64,000 nt of DNA from Lanius collurio (Eukaryota; Chordata; Aves; Passeriformes; Laniidae): the NCBI GenBank assembly GCA_020086605.1, contig JACBWW010000015.1, forward strand, positions 16,050,320-16,114,319, written 5' to 3'. Positions 26,601-38,796 of this stretch are shown here, in pieces; position 1 is the stretch's first letter; each line of letters starts with the position of its first letter. The position numbers and the translations under genes are program-made. The notes beneath the pieces were generated by a model, which did not search any database, had not been told where the DNA came from, and saw nothing but the letters and a program-made list of their open reading frames with translations.

Positions 26601-29600
26601 AAGCAGGAATGTTTTTCTGTTTTTCTAATCTGTCTTCAATATGTAACTATGGAGTCTGTGAGAGGCCTTTATGATATAAGCTATACAAAGTCTCTTGTAT
26701 GAACTGAATTTTTAAGCCACAGATAAGATGGTGCCTGAGCAAGAAAATTTGATTTATAGTAAGAAAGGGATGAAATTAAGGTGAGAAAGGGCCACTGGAG
26801 TACAACAGCTCATGGAGCAACCAGAAAACAAGGCTATTTTTCCATTATATTTTCATAAGTCAAGACAGTTAGCTGTGAGTAACTGAATGTTTTCAGGCAG
26901 AAAGAATGTTTGTACTGGTCATACAGTTTTTGAAAATCTTATACTTCTATTGCTATTTAATATTTCTATCCTTAAGATATTGCCTTAAGGAAAATGAGGC
27001 TTCACTGTGCTGGACATTGCACAAACAGTGAAAATACACATAGATTTTCCTGATAGTTTTAGAAGTAAAAAAATATATTCTGGTGTATGGCCAAATTCCA
27101 TGCCTACACAAGCCCTCCGCTTTGCAGACAGAGGATACAATAGAAGTACTCGTCTTTACAGGCTGAGATAATAATTAACAAACACATTAAGCAACATTGT
27201 ATATGGCCTCACTAAAATCATCCACAGAAGCATGGCAGCAAAGGGTGTGCCTGATGAGTGGCATACTTCTTGTAATTTTCTCACACTATGGCTTCATAAT
27301 GGAAAAGGCCAAATTTAAGGAAGGGAACCAGTAGAGGAGTTAACTCAGACCAACACTGGGAGGCAAAGCTGTAAAAGCAAGGCAAAATGCCACATCTCAT
27401 CTCCATCTGGCATCAGCCTCAGTCACTAATATAGAACTAACCTCTGAAGTACATTCTAGTACTTTAGGCCTCTTTCAATAAGTCTCAGGAAAACAATTCA
27501 GGAGGGGAAGTTTTTCCACTACATTGGACTTCTGATAAATGCATGTGACACAAACCTAAATTGCATAAATTAGTGTCTTTAAATGGCCCCTTCATGGTTT
27601 CTCAGTAGCAAGTAAAAATGGAGATTTATATTTCTCCTGCCATCAGTTGCACTTTAAAGCTAAACAGCAAACTGTGACAGCTGCTTACTGAAAGAAGCTG
27701 AATATACACTGTGAAGTGCAGATGAATCTTGCCCCCCCTACTCCCCAAAGTTAACAGGAACTCAGGGAGACTGAACAAGCCCATAAATCAGATTCAGTTT
27801 TTGAGGTAGTGTGTGCTGCTTTAATTTTCTACTGTGAACAAGAGTAAATCTATTGTTTAGCCTCTTTTCCATATCTGCCTGTTTCAGCAGGTAGGATGCG
27901 AGATTGAGTACCCCTAGCCCCATTTCAGCAGCAAGATACTCCAAACAAAGGATTTCTGGGTCATTTTTCGATGCCTTGGATCGTACAGCTGCTCATGTAG
28001 TGTGATAATCCCTGAGAAATATCTGAAATCACTTACTGCTGTTCTGAAATGGTATATGGCATATACAGTACAAAAATATGGAAAAAAGGAAGTGAGAGTA
28101 AGAGAATGAGAGGAATTTGACACATTCTGCCAAGTTTCCATGAAAAACACATGATCACATGCTAAATCTTGCAATGGCTGTTAACTGAAATGCTGTCAAG
28201 TAGCTCTCCACTGCTTGTAGAGCAGAGATGAGATTGGTTTAGAGCATTTTAGATACTTCCACTATATCCTATGAAGCAAGAATATTTCCACATTTTCCCT
28301 TTATTACCATAAACTTCTGGAAAGAGAAACTCTGCTTTACATATGCTAAATGATTAAACACTTGAGAATCTGTAACAACACTGCTTCTGGGAAATGGTCA
28401 TTGTGGGAGTACCAGCAGACAGGGTGAAGTGGCTGGTAAACATAGAAAAGGCCAACATTAAACATCCATTGTCCTACCTAAATACAGGCTGCTGTTCTGA
28501 GGAGAAAGGATCTTCAGTCAGATAAATTTCATGCTTTTTACAAGACCTACTGCCAAAGATACAATTAATGTATATACTAGACAGATCTGATAATGCTGAT
28601 TATTTAATCTAGAACAACATATGGATATCACATTCTACACTTTAAGATTTGTTTGCCTCAAAGTATCTGTGGGCATAACAGTTTGGAATTTAGCCTCACC
28701 TTGATTATTAGAGAGCTTCTAAAATCAGGCAGATATCTTTGGTTACCTAATTATACTGTCATGATATTAATAGAACAGTTGCACAGAGACACTTTAGACA
28801 GGCAGGGAAATAGAAACAAATAATAAATCCATTCTTCTTACTATATTTGTGCTTTTTAATCTGACAGTAGGCATGCCAAAATCATAAAAGATTTCCATCA
28901 ACACCAGATTAGTAATGAAAATATTTCACATTCAATTCCCACGATAGATGTGGCTACAGTTGGCTTTAAACATCTAAATCACATCAAATCAAAAGCAGTT
29001 TCTTTATATTTCAAAAATTCATCCTCTGAATTTTTGTTTTACAGACTTTAATAACTCTAAGATCCACTGTACATATAATCAAGTCTATTTCAGTTTTGAG
29101 TTCCTTTTTGAAATTGCTCTAAGCACTAATTAAAGAAGGTTTTCCTCACTTTTTTATTCCTGCATATAAGAAAGCTTATTTCACTTTTCTCCTTGGCAGT
29201 TGTATTCCTCAATGTAAATAAAACTGTATATAGCAATAGTTTATGAATTTCAGTAAATGCCTTCCACGAATAAACTTTAATGACCATGGCTACTACACCA
29301 TGGCATTTATAATAGCTTCTTTTTTTGTGTATGTGTATATTAATTTTTCTTCTTGGAACTCAACATACAATTAAAGATATGTTTATATTTTTCATATATC
29401 AACCCCCCCCCATTTTAGCGTGTGTGCATACACACTATCTATCAATCAATCTACAAGTATGCTTCTCTAAAGCTGGACAGGTATATGAAGGTGAAGGATG
29501 ATCTGGATAAAACTTAGCTCTGAGCAGTACACAATATGTATTCTATTATCACTGTATCACAGACATTATCTTATCTTCCAGTCTGTGTTTGCTGACTATA

Positions 29601-32600
29601 TCTGTTGCCATTTTGAGCTTTTCTTATAGCTACCATTTCTCTTTATAGAGTTTATCTATAATGTGCTAAATTCCTTCATCTTCCTAATCAATTTAGAATG
29701 GTTTACCAGTACTCTCTGTGAAGCCGCACTGCCTTTGACCTTCCCTGTATGTACTATTCCTGGTATTAAACAGAATTTAGAAACATGCCAAAAATAGGCT
29801 TGGGAAAAAAATTAAATTAATGAAAACCATTTTCAGTCTTTCTGAAAATGCAACATTACTTGGAAAAGAAATAATTTTCTCCAAGAAAAAAGGGCCCTCT
29901 CCCCACTCCTGCTCCCAAATACAAGTCTGCCAGAGAGAGAATCTTATCAGTATGGAATATATTTTCTCAGACCTTTATGGATATACAGACTTGATTTTTA
30001 GCATCTCAGTGCACTTGTAACTCTGATAGATTTTCAATAGTACAGTGCATGTTTAACACTTTAACAAACATAAATATAACGTGTGAATTGTCCATTCTCC
30101 TCCCCTCCAACCTTAAATTGTGAAACATCATTATAATCCACTTGCTTGAGCAACTGCAAGCTGATGGAAGTCAACACCTGCTACTGACAGACAAATTGGT
30201 ATTAGCTACATCTCTTTGGGGATTGGAAGATAAAAAAATGATTGGAGATGAAATTCAGAATGTTGAGGAAAATAAAAGAAGAAAGTGAATGATAGAAAAA
30301 AATATAGTGCAAGATTTTCTCTTTCCTTTGGGAGAAAATTGTATTTGTGTTAAAATTTCAGAGGCAAAGCATTTATCAGTTTTTTTCATTAGGATACAGG
30401 TGGCAGGTAGTGCAAAATAAACAAAATTGTGTATAGCTATAGATTGGGAATATGTTGTGATTTCTAGACAGGGATAGCTAACCCTTTTAGTAGTGCTTCT
30501 CCAGATAACATATATGTTGTTACTACAGGGTTTAAATTTTTCATAAACTGATATATTCACTATAGCCTAAATATACTACAAAGTATAAAACGTTATATGA
30601 ATCTACAGTATTTATTATATATTTATATAAAATTATGCCGTGCAAGCACGTTTCACATGTAGTATTGGGACAATATTGGCACACAACTATTTTTATGTTT
30701 CTATTCAATGAAAATTTTGACAGTTCTATTTTCCCTTTAGTTTGGTACACTTTTTTACATTTGTGCTTTTAGCAGAAGTGAAACTGCTTTTCCAAACCAT
30801 GAAAAGCACTTCCGCTTCTCAGAGACGACTTTCTTCTCTTCCACAGAACCAGGGTGGCAAGCCTGTAGTGCACATCTGGCTAGCAAGCAATTCAGTTGTA
30901 ACATCTACTCTGCGACAACAATGTGTGATAGCAAAGAGCAGCAGGAGAACAGACAATTTGTCACTGGTGGGAGGAAATGAGCCAGCAGGCGCTGCTGTCA
31001 CTGGGTCACGCTGGGGCTTGGCCAAACTCCCAACTGGTGTGGTGAATGTGAAATGGGCTCTGGGGCACCCATCACCATTTGCTACACTTCTAAACTGGAT
31101 ATTCAGTCAAAAAGAGCTCAGCCATATGAGGATTTCACATGTGGATTGTAAGGTCAGACAAGCTAATCACCTTTGTTTAGCAAGGCCAGTGCAGTAACTG
31201 CAGAGCTATATAGGGCTGGAAGGAAAGGTCACTTCTCTGTCAGTAGTTGCACAACTGAAGTCTGACTTAGATTACAGATAATAACTAGCAGCATGTACCC
31301 CAGCATGTCCAGACCTGTGAGACAGCAAACTTTTCAAACCACACACTGACTTGATATTTGAATCGTGCTCTGGTCAACGAACAGCACACACACCTTCCAG
31401 AAACAAACCATTCTTGAAATTAATAACTTTAAGTTGGGTTCTCTCTGAAATTTTTCAAATCAAAGGCACTCTGTTCCCACAACAGAAGCTCTAATTCTCT
31501 TGCCATCTACTCTACAATAAATTAGGAAGGAGAATAAAGATACTAGGTGTTTGCCCCAGCACAAGGTACACTTAAAGTGGCATAGCATTACAAGACAGCT
31601 CTGTACCTAAAATTTAGGTCAGGCTAGGGCCAGAGAAATGGTGTGTTTAAAGAACCTGTTTAGCTAACGCTTGTCCACAAAACTACCTTCCTAGTGAGAA
31701 ACAAAACCAAAAGGTAGAACTGTAATTAATCTGCATTAGTTTATGTCAGAAATTGGAAGAATTTCCTCATTGTTTTGGAATCAGGAAAGAGGGGTTGTAA
31801 AGGTGGAATGAAGTCCTGCTTATGTGCTCAGCTTTGGTACAGCATGTACAAATTAATGGCAGAAAATATCTTTTTCCCCTCCAAGTCAGATTTTTGTTGT
31901 CAATCCCATCTCATTTCGTTCATGAAACGGGCACCAGACTAGGATCCAGTTCACTCTTTGGATTTGTACCAACCCTAGCAGATGCTGCAAATTTGCACAG
32001 AAACAATCTAAAACTTGGATTGTATTCAGATTCTTTGGTATCCTTACAAATCTATCCCAATTCACCAACTCACATTGGCAGGACTCATTTTCATCTCCTA
32101 TCTTAGCAGTATCTACATCACAAGCCTCACAACAGCATGATGTCCTAGTGATCAATTCAGGAACATCTTTTCCCCACCTTAAGTATCTCTAATTGAGAGA
32201 CCATTCCCCCATGCAGCCCCAGGACCAGGTGGTCTGTTTCAATTTGTTCCCTGACCTTTGGGATTTTAGCTGACTATTCATTTATTTTGGAATGAGACTA
32301 TGATAAATTATTATTCACTATTGTAAGTGAACACGTTTCAGTGGTGCTACAGATCAGCATTGTAGCAAAGTAAATATAGATGATAGAAAATTCCATTTAA
32401 AAAGAACTAAAAGTAGAATATCTCTCTCACAATCACCAACAATTTTTGTAAAAATAAAAAAGTAAATTAGTTATTGTTAAGCTGCAGTCAGCTTCTTCTG
32501 ATGTGGCATTTTAGAGTAAGAAAAATGTTATTACTTCATGACCACTGGCAATTCCCAGACACATGAATGCAGCCCGTGTGTGTATGTAGCATCACATGAT

Positions 32601-35094
32601 TTTGAAGCCAAATATTGGACAGATGAGACATATGGTCACAATATTCTTTTATTAATAGGTTGAGACTATCCAACTTTCAAAGGCCTGAATTAAGAATAAT
32701 GTCTATCATTCTCCAACTCCCATCAGTTCCTTTTTAACAGTGGAGAGGAAAGCCCCTATGCTTTGATGTGGTAGCTTGCAAAATCGCAGTCTCTCCCACC
32801 ATTTCACCAAATACTGTCCACTATCAAAATGGTATGGTAACTCACCCAACTTAATTCTATCTGCAGTTCCTTCGGGTTAGAAATACAGGTTTTTCAGTTT
32901 GGTGCTACAAATAAACTGTAAACAGCTCAAACGAAGAATTGAGATAGGTTTTTACTTTCTATTACCAGAGGAGAAATTAATTAACATCTGCCATAAAAAT
33001 CTATCTAACAGATACTGTGGATTTGAAACACAAGAAAAGGAATGGCAAAAGGAAACTAAAAAGAAGACATTTGCTTTAAACATTAAGAATTAGTTAAGGC
33101 TATGTATAAGGGGACCCAAAAATTTCTCCTTCCATTTAATACAGCCAAATTCATAAAGCAGCAAATTGAAACATAAATTTATTCCCAGTCATGGCATTAA
33201 TATCCATCCCTAAGAGACAGGTAGATCCCTGTAAAAAGAACAATTGTGGGTCCTTCTGATTGGTCATAGAGTCTCTGCTACACAAATTAAAAATAAAAAA
33301 AAAGGCAAATAATTTATTGTTCAAAATAGGATCACAGGAAAACAAGAAAAAGAAAAGAAATAGAGATTAAACTGGCAATGAAATCTTCTAGTGAAATTCC
33401 TGGAAAGTGGTTCCAGCTAAGTACTGAGTAGAAACAGTGCAAAGTCCCAAGAAGCCAAACAGTAAGTAATATTGCAGAATAATTCCATAAGCTTCAGAGA
33501 TTCTTTTGCCAAAAATATCATGATGTTTGATCTTAGCTTGACTGAGATATGCAGCTAGAAAAAAAATTACCTTGTTTGCTTCAGGAATTGTAGTGCTATG
33601 TCTCACCAATAAGGCTAACAACTTCCAGTCAGAAAATCCCCTTTAACTGAGTTTTTAAAAGATGTTATATTAACTAGGGGGTTACCTAGCTAACACAGGT
33701 AAGTAAATTCCCTATTTCAAGATCGGATGTCTATACTTCAGAAGTAATTTACAGGGTACAATTGACAGCAAATAGTGTGTGACTACTAGAGCTGTGTATT
33801 TTTCCTTCACAGTTACATACAATGGATCAGTAAGTTTTCCTATCAATATTTCCCATCTAAAATGTCTTAAATATTGAAGAGAAAGACAATCCCAGAAGAA
33901 GGAGATTCAATTTTGAATGCTGGTTGTAGAACTTTCTGTCAAGATGTTTTTGAGAATTATAAAACAACACTTTAGAAAGAGAGAGAGGGAGATACTGCAT
34001 TGATTCAGTGTGATAAATGATAATGATAGATTAACTAAAGAATATTTTTAATTGCTTTTTGAACTTCATGTTGGGAAAAGGATGTTTGCTATTTTGCTTT
34101 TTCATCTTACCTCAGGGAAAAAACCCAACATAATAGCAATATTATCAAATGAATGAAAATTCAGCTTTCATCCAGCCCTAGTAGCAAGCTTAGTTACCGC
34201 ATTTCTTTTTCCTAAATCCCCAACTGATACCACAAGCTCACTTTGATCTTGCACTACATTTTCCTCCCTACTTCCTCTTTCACTTCAATTCCTTTTTTGC
34301 CTCCATCATAGATGTAACTTTAGGGAAGTGTTTCTGGATTCCTCATTCAATTTTTAAAGATAATTAAGTAAAATTTGGCACTTTGAGTAACTGGTATTTC
34401 ACATTAGGAATTAATAAACAAGTTATCATAAAATGTGTGAACTTGCAGAGTATTTGCATTTTGCTTAACAATGTTTGCACACAAGTTTGCTCTGCAGCAA
34501 ATGTCAAGTAATTTTTTTAACTTTGGCAGCTAATTTTTTAACAGCACCCCCTTTTATTTTGCCTGCTCAGAAGAGCATGTTTTACCACCTGTAATGTCAT
34601 CTTTGTAGGCGACTGACAGATATGGAAATAACCTTTGAGAGAGTATTTCTTTTCCCCCAGAAGCTTAAGACCTGGATTAAACCATGACGGTGGGACTGAG
34701 ATGTTCACTTATGATTTATATATGCTTTACTCACTTGGTATACATGAATGTTAATACCTGTAGGAAATAGTCTGATAGCTATGACTGCATTTTTGTTTTA
34801 AGGGCTTACACATATATAAAGGGATATGGATGTTGTTTTAGGAATTTCTATGTCCTGACTTTTTCTGTTCACTTTGAGCAGAGAGTATGAAAAAAATTAG
34901 GACTTTGGCACTCTGACAAAACTAGGATGGGGCCATTAACTGGTTTTGCATTTACAAGAGAAAAAATTGTTAGTAAATATAAAATGTTCTGTTTTTAATG
35001 ATTACGTTTTTGCAGAGCTATTGGAAGGAGAACCTTCTTACATTTTTTCCCTTTCCCATTTTTTCATGTTACATATTTTTTGGTTTTTAGCAAA
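20691..35094. other. Long unique stretch, no gene recognised
   Basis: No mobile element or gene could be named in 14 kb. Two patches look GC-richer than their surroundings, about 25.12-25.40 kb and 30.82-31.10 kb. The second sits in the window's longest open frame (30742-31197 plus, 151 codons) and starts after a good acceptor-like tract ending at 30845. The predicted peptide has no domain I recognise. A run of C lies at 29403-29411. The segment 34.44-34.60 kb looks compositionally like conserved non-coding DNA but this cannot be tested here. Confidence 0.45.
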
Positions 35095-35180
35095 ACAGGA
35101 TAACCTTGCTTGAGCAGGGAGGTTGGACTAGATAACCCACTGTGGTCCCCTCCAACCTGACCCATTCAGTGATTCTGTGA
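35095..35180 (+). mobile_element. CR1 LINE, 3' end only (sense)
   Basis: The segment reads 'gagcagggaggttggactag', then 'ggtcccctccaacctgaccc', and ends 'cagtgattctgtga', the standard CR1 3' terminus with the octamer tail. Only the last 85 or so bases are present, a typical severe 5' truncation. It is the first of three CR1-tailed insertions within 1.1 kb, all in the same orientation. Confidence 0.93.
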
Positions 35181-35357
35181 AGAATTGAGCTCCCATGTTA
35201 ACCTCTAGAATCATAATGTTCTCCATTTATTAAGCAATTTCCCTATTTCTGTTATATCAAGAGGAGCACAAAACCCACAAGGCTACAAGCACAGTACTTT
35301 CAAAGAGGCCTAATGTTCAAGGATGTAATCTCTGAGTTTAGGATGAATGAATATCAT

Positions 35358-35563
35358 AGTGGGAATTATTTCTTCAGCAAAAGTGTCAAGCACTGGAACA
35401 GGCTGCCCAGGAAAGTTATCATCATCAACCCTGGAGGTATTTAAAAGACACATATATGTGCACTTGGGGTCATGGTTTAGTGGTGGGCTTGGCAGTGCTG
35501 GGTTAACAGTTGGACTTTATGGTCCAGATTTTTTCCAAGCAAAGAGATTCTGTGATTCTGTGA
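35358..35563 (+). mobile_element. CR1 LINE, about 205-bp 3' fragment (sense)
   Basis: Landmarks in order are 'ttcttcagcaaaagtgtcaa', 'ggaacaggctgcccaggaaa', 'ggaggtatttaaaagacaca', 'tggtttagtggtgggcttgg' and 'cagtgctgggttaacagttg'. It ends with two ATTCTGTG octamers. It covers more of the CR1 3' region than the copy 180 bases upstream, so it is a separate insertion, not a duplication of it. The 85-codon open frame across it is fortuitous. Confidence 0.95.
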
Positions 35564-36054
35564 ATAAAAAATGTTGTTTTCTTCAGGCAGTGAATTGTGC
35601 TTGATCACCACTCCTTGAAGTTGAAATCTCCAAGAACTCCTTGAAGACCTAAGTTTCCTGACTACAGGACACTGATACAGGAAACCGATTAACATGGTTT
35701 GGGGCTTATGGATTTTTCATATCCTTTGTTTTGTAAGTAATCACTGAAATATAATCCTTCCATTTTGGGTGCAAAATCTCTACAAAAATCAATCACTTCC
35801 AAAAGTTGCAGGTCTGATCATGTAGTAACTGTTTCTTTCCTAGGGGATGAGTTTTGTTTCTACTTACATAGCAGAATTTTTGTGTTTCTGGGTTTTCTCT
35901 AGAGCTTTTGGTAAAACATTTAGGATGTGGTAACTTGAACTTGGTTTTACCTCTTCCTTAAGAGACCTGAATCTCTATCATCAAGACACTGCTGTAACGA
36001 ACATGCAATATTCCATTTAGAGAGATGTTTTATTCTCTTTCCAGTACTGATAGA

Positions 36055-36194
36055 AACACCTGAGATGAGTTTGGTTGGCTAGAGCATGACACTAATAACA
36101 CCGTGGTTGTGGGTTTGAACCCCTTACAGGACATTCATTTTAGAGCTGGACTTGATGATCCTTGTGAGTGCTTCCAATCCAGAATATTCTGTGA
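36055..36194 (+). mobile_element. tRNA-Ile-headed SINE with CR1 tail (TguSINE1-like)
   Basis: The first 75 bases align with tRNA-Ile(AAT). 'ggttggctagagc' matches the D-arm/A-box side, 'actaataacacc' keeps the anticodon-arm pattern, and 'ggtttgaaccc' matches the B box. Most differences from a functional tRNA are transitions. After the head comes 'gctggacttgatgatccttg', then a CR1-like end 'cttccaatccagaatattct'. This structure is that of TguSINE1, known from passerine genomes, in which the tail lets CR1 machinery copy the SINE. The 5' edge is approximate because the acceptor arm is decayed. It is not a working tRNA gene: the acceptor stem does not pair. Confidence 0.85.
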
Positions 36195-38721
36195 GTTTGT
36201 ATGAAATACTGAAAACTATTCCAGCCTGGAAATAATCACACATGTCAAAAATTCATTTGGTGGAGCGGGAGGTTTCACCAGGCATATTTCATCAGGATGC
36301 AGCACCAACTGCAGAGCATTTGTAAGACTTGCTGCTATTATCATTTACTACTTATTCCACAGTAACAGCCTGAAAAATGGATTCAAACTGGAATAACTTC
36401 CATCTTTGCATTCAGAAATGCTGGTAATCTAGTCCTCAAAACAAGACCCTCCCTTTCCCCACCAATCAAATCAAAGCAAACCTGGGAACCTTAAAACTCA
36501 GAAGTTTAAGACAGTAGTATGTTTCTTATGTCTTAGCTGCTACAGTCTGAAGAAAATTCTGTTTGTACTCCTGGTAGAAGGGACAGAAGGAACAAAAGGT
36601 ATGAAAAAAACTACTTCATTTCTAAATAAGGCAGGAGAGAAGAAGTGACAGTAACACCTTCTCCCTACTGTTAGCTCCCCACATTGCAGAATGAGAATCA
36701 GATTTAAAAGAGGATGCAAGTTGCTCTGGAGTCACAGGAAAGAGCTGAGGGAGTCTGAAAAATAAGCACTTACAGATGATGGCAGAAATCAGTGAAAGAG
36801 TCGATGATTTCTGAAAAAGTTCTGAGAAACTTGGTTTCTTCCCGTTTTCAGATCTCGCCTCTGTCCTTGGAGAGATGCGTCTGTTCTTTTTTCCCTAGCT
36901 TTTTTTTTTTCTTCATACTTCCATTCCATTATTCTCATTTCTACCTTGTAAACCTCAAGAGAATCCATGGCCCCCAACCTGACCTAGTGAGTTACCTGAC
37001 CTGATATATGCCCTGATCTTAAAGTGTAATGTGACGAATGAGGTGCACGTCTCCAACCTGTTGCCTTCTCTGGTAGCCTACTTCATTCACAACCTGACAT
37101 TTGGTGTCTCCCTGGGGCTCCCAAGAACTAACCAGATCTGAAGACAGTAGCCTGTGCAGAAAAGATTGTTAGCCTCTCTGATATGTGGGGAAACACTTCA
37201 GCAAAACAGAGAGTTAAAGAGGACTACTGGAAGTTACAGAGAAGCAGGGAAGTATTTATCTGAGATTTCATGAATCTAGAAATTGTTTGCATTTTGCTCA
37301 GTGCAATGAATACTGGAGGAGGTTTAAAAAGAATTATTTCATCCATATTAATTGAAAAGAATTATTAAAAAAAGTATGAGGGATGAGGTGGAAAGTAGTC
37401 GGAATGAGGTGGAAAGAAAATAATGGCACATGGAAAAAGGAAAACTTGCAAAGGTTTGGATAAATTTGTATGTTTAAGATAAGCATCCTGTTTGGGGAGC
37501 CCCTTCCGAATTAGATCTTTCAGCCTTTTGAGTTTTGGCTGTCGCAAATGTTTACCTCACCATGAAGCGTGCAGAAAAAGAGAGGAGGAGAGGGAGAAAG
37601 AGACTGATTTATTAATCTGAATTCTTTGAAGGACAAATTAATTGCACCGTGGCACTTCTCTACAAACTAATATTGACTTAAAAGACAGCAGGAAGAGATG
37701 AAGACAATGAGTCCCTGTAGCACTTCCATGTCACAGAAGCCCATTAAACACACATATACTGAAGCAATAAGTTAGTTTGGAAAAAAGAAATCGACATCCT
37801 GTAGGTGAGTGAGCATTTGAAATGGTTCTATCCTTTACAAACACCCACAGGAAAAAGGCTTTGGAAATTATCCCTCTCTTTTTTATTTTTCTTTTTATAA
37901 TTTTTCCTCTCCGTGTTTTTTTTAAATATCTGTTTTGCTCTCCTTTTAACTTCAGATGGTTTTAGAAAAATCCCATTCATAAAACTGTATACATTCCCTT
38001 TACACATGGTTCTATGTGACAGGCTATTTTTATCCAAGTATAACTGATTTAGGCTCCCTAGGACTCTCATAACCATAAGATAGGTGCTCTTCTTTGGACC
38101 GTCTTCAGGAAGAAAACTTTATATACAATGTTTATTTTTCACCAGAGGAAAATAATGACTTACAAACTGATCAAAGTCTCTGGTCTCTGTAGACAACAAC
38201 AGTGAAATATTTTAGGAGGAAATACAAATAATATAAATCTGTATTTCTTCAAACCACTCTCTGATTTATTAACTAAAGCAATGACTTCTTAGCACCATAA
38301 TTTAGAAATCACTTCCACATCCCAGAGACTTTTAGCATTTTCACTGCATGGTCTTTTGTATCAAAAAACTAAAAATCACATTAACCTGTAATAAGCTCTT
38401 ACATCTCCAAATAAGCTCATTAGGAGGTTTTTTAATAAAAAAAAAAAGAAAAAGGAAACAAAAAATCAAAGCAAAACTCAACCAACAAACAACTTTGGAA
38501 ACTGAAACCTGGTGTGATTATGTGATCTGATTTTGCATAGTCTGTGTTTCAGTGTACCTGCAAAAACTTATATGATTAGAATTACCAGCAACACTGCATG
38601 GACACATTAAACATGAAAATGTCTGCCAATGTATTTATCTGACAGCTTTCAGTGAGCTCACCAGAAGTGTTCTGCCTTTCCCCCACAGTTAAAAAGAAAA
38701 CAAATTGCTTATTGCTCTATC

Positions 38722-38796
38722 CTCCTTTTTAAAAATCTGCTTGCAGTATCCTATCCTAAAAGAATAGGATATTGCAAGCAGATTTTTAAAAAGGAG
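38722..38796. repeat. Near-perfect inverted repeat, 33-bp arms, 9-base loop
   Basis: The left arm (38722-38754) and right arm (38764-38796) are reverse complements at 32 of 33 positions. The single difference, G at 38746, would be a G-U pair in RNA from this strand. The 9-base spacer is cctaaaaga. Pairing stops sharply at both outer ends. The arms show no similarity I recognise to a known MITE. It could be a palindrome made by template switching, a foldback element, or an RNA hairpin of pre-miRNA size; the sequence alone does not decide. Confidence 0.95.

Noticed and set aside
31200..31215. TATA-like 'ctatatagg' as a promoter
   Set aside because: A lone TATA-like word in AT-rich DNA without initiator, GC-rich context or downstream gene.
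36055..36130. Functional tRNA-Ile gene
   Set aside because: The acceptor stem does not pair, the A box is degraded and a CR1 tail follows. It is a SINE head.
36066..36199. 8-bp direct repeat TGAGTTTG on both sides of the SINE as a target duplication
   Set aside because: The left copy lies inside sequence that still aligns with the tRNA head, so it would imply a 5' truncation contradicted by that alignment. Probably coincidence.
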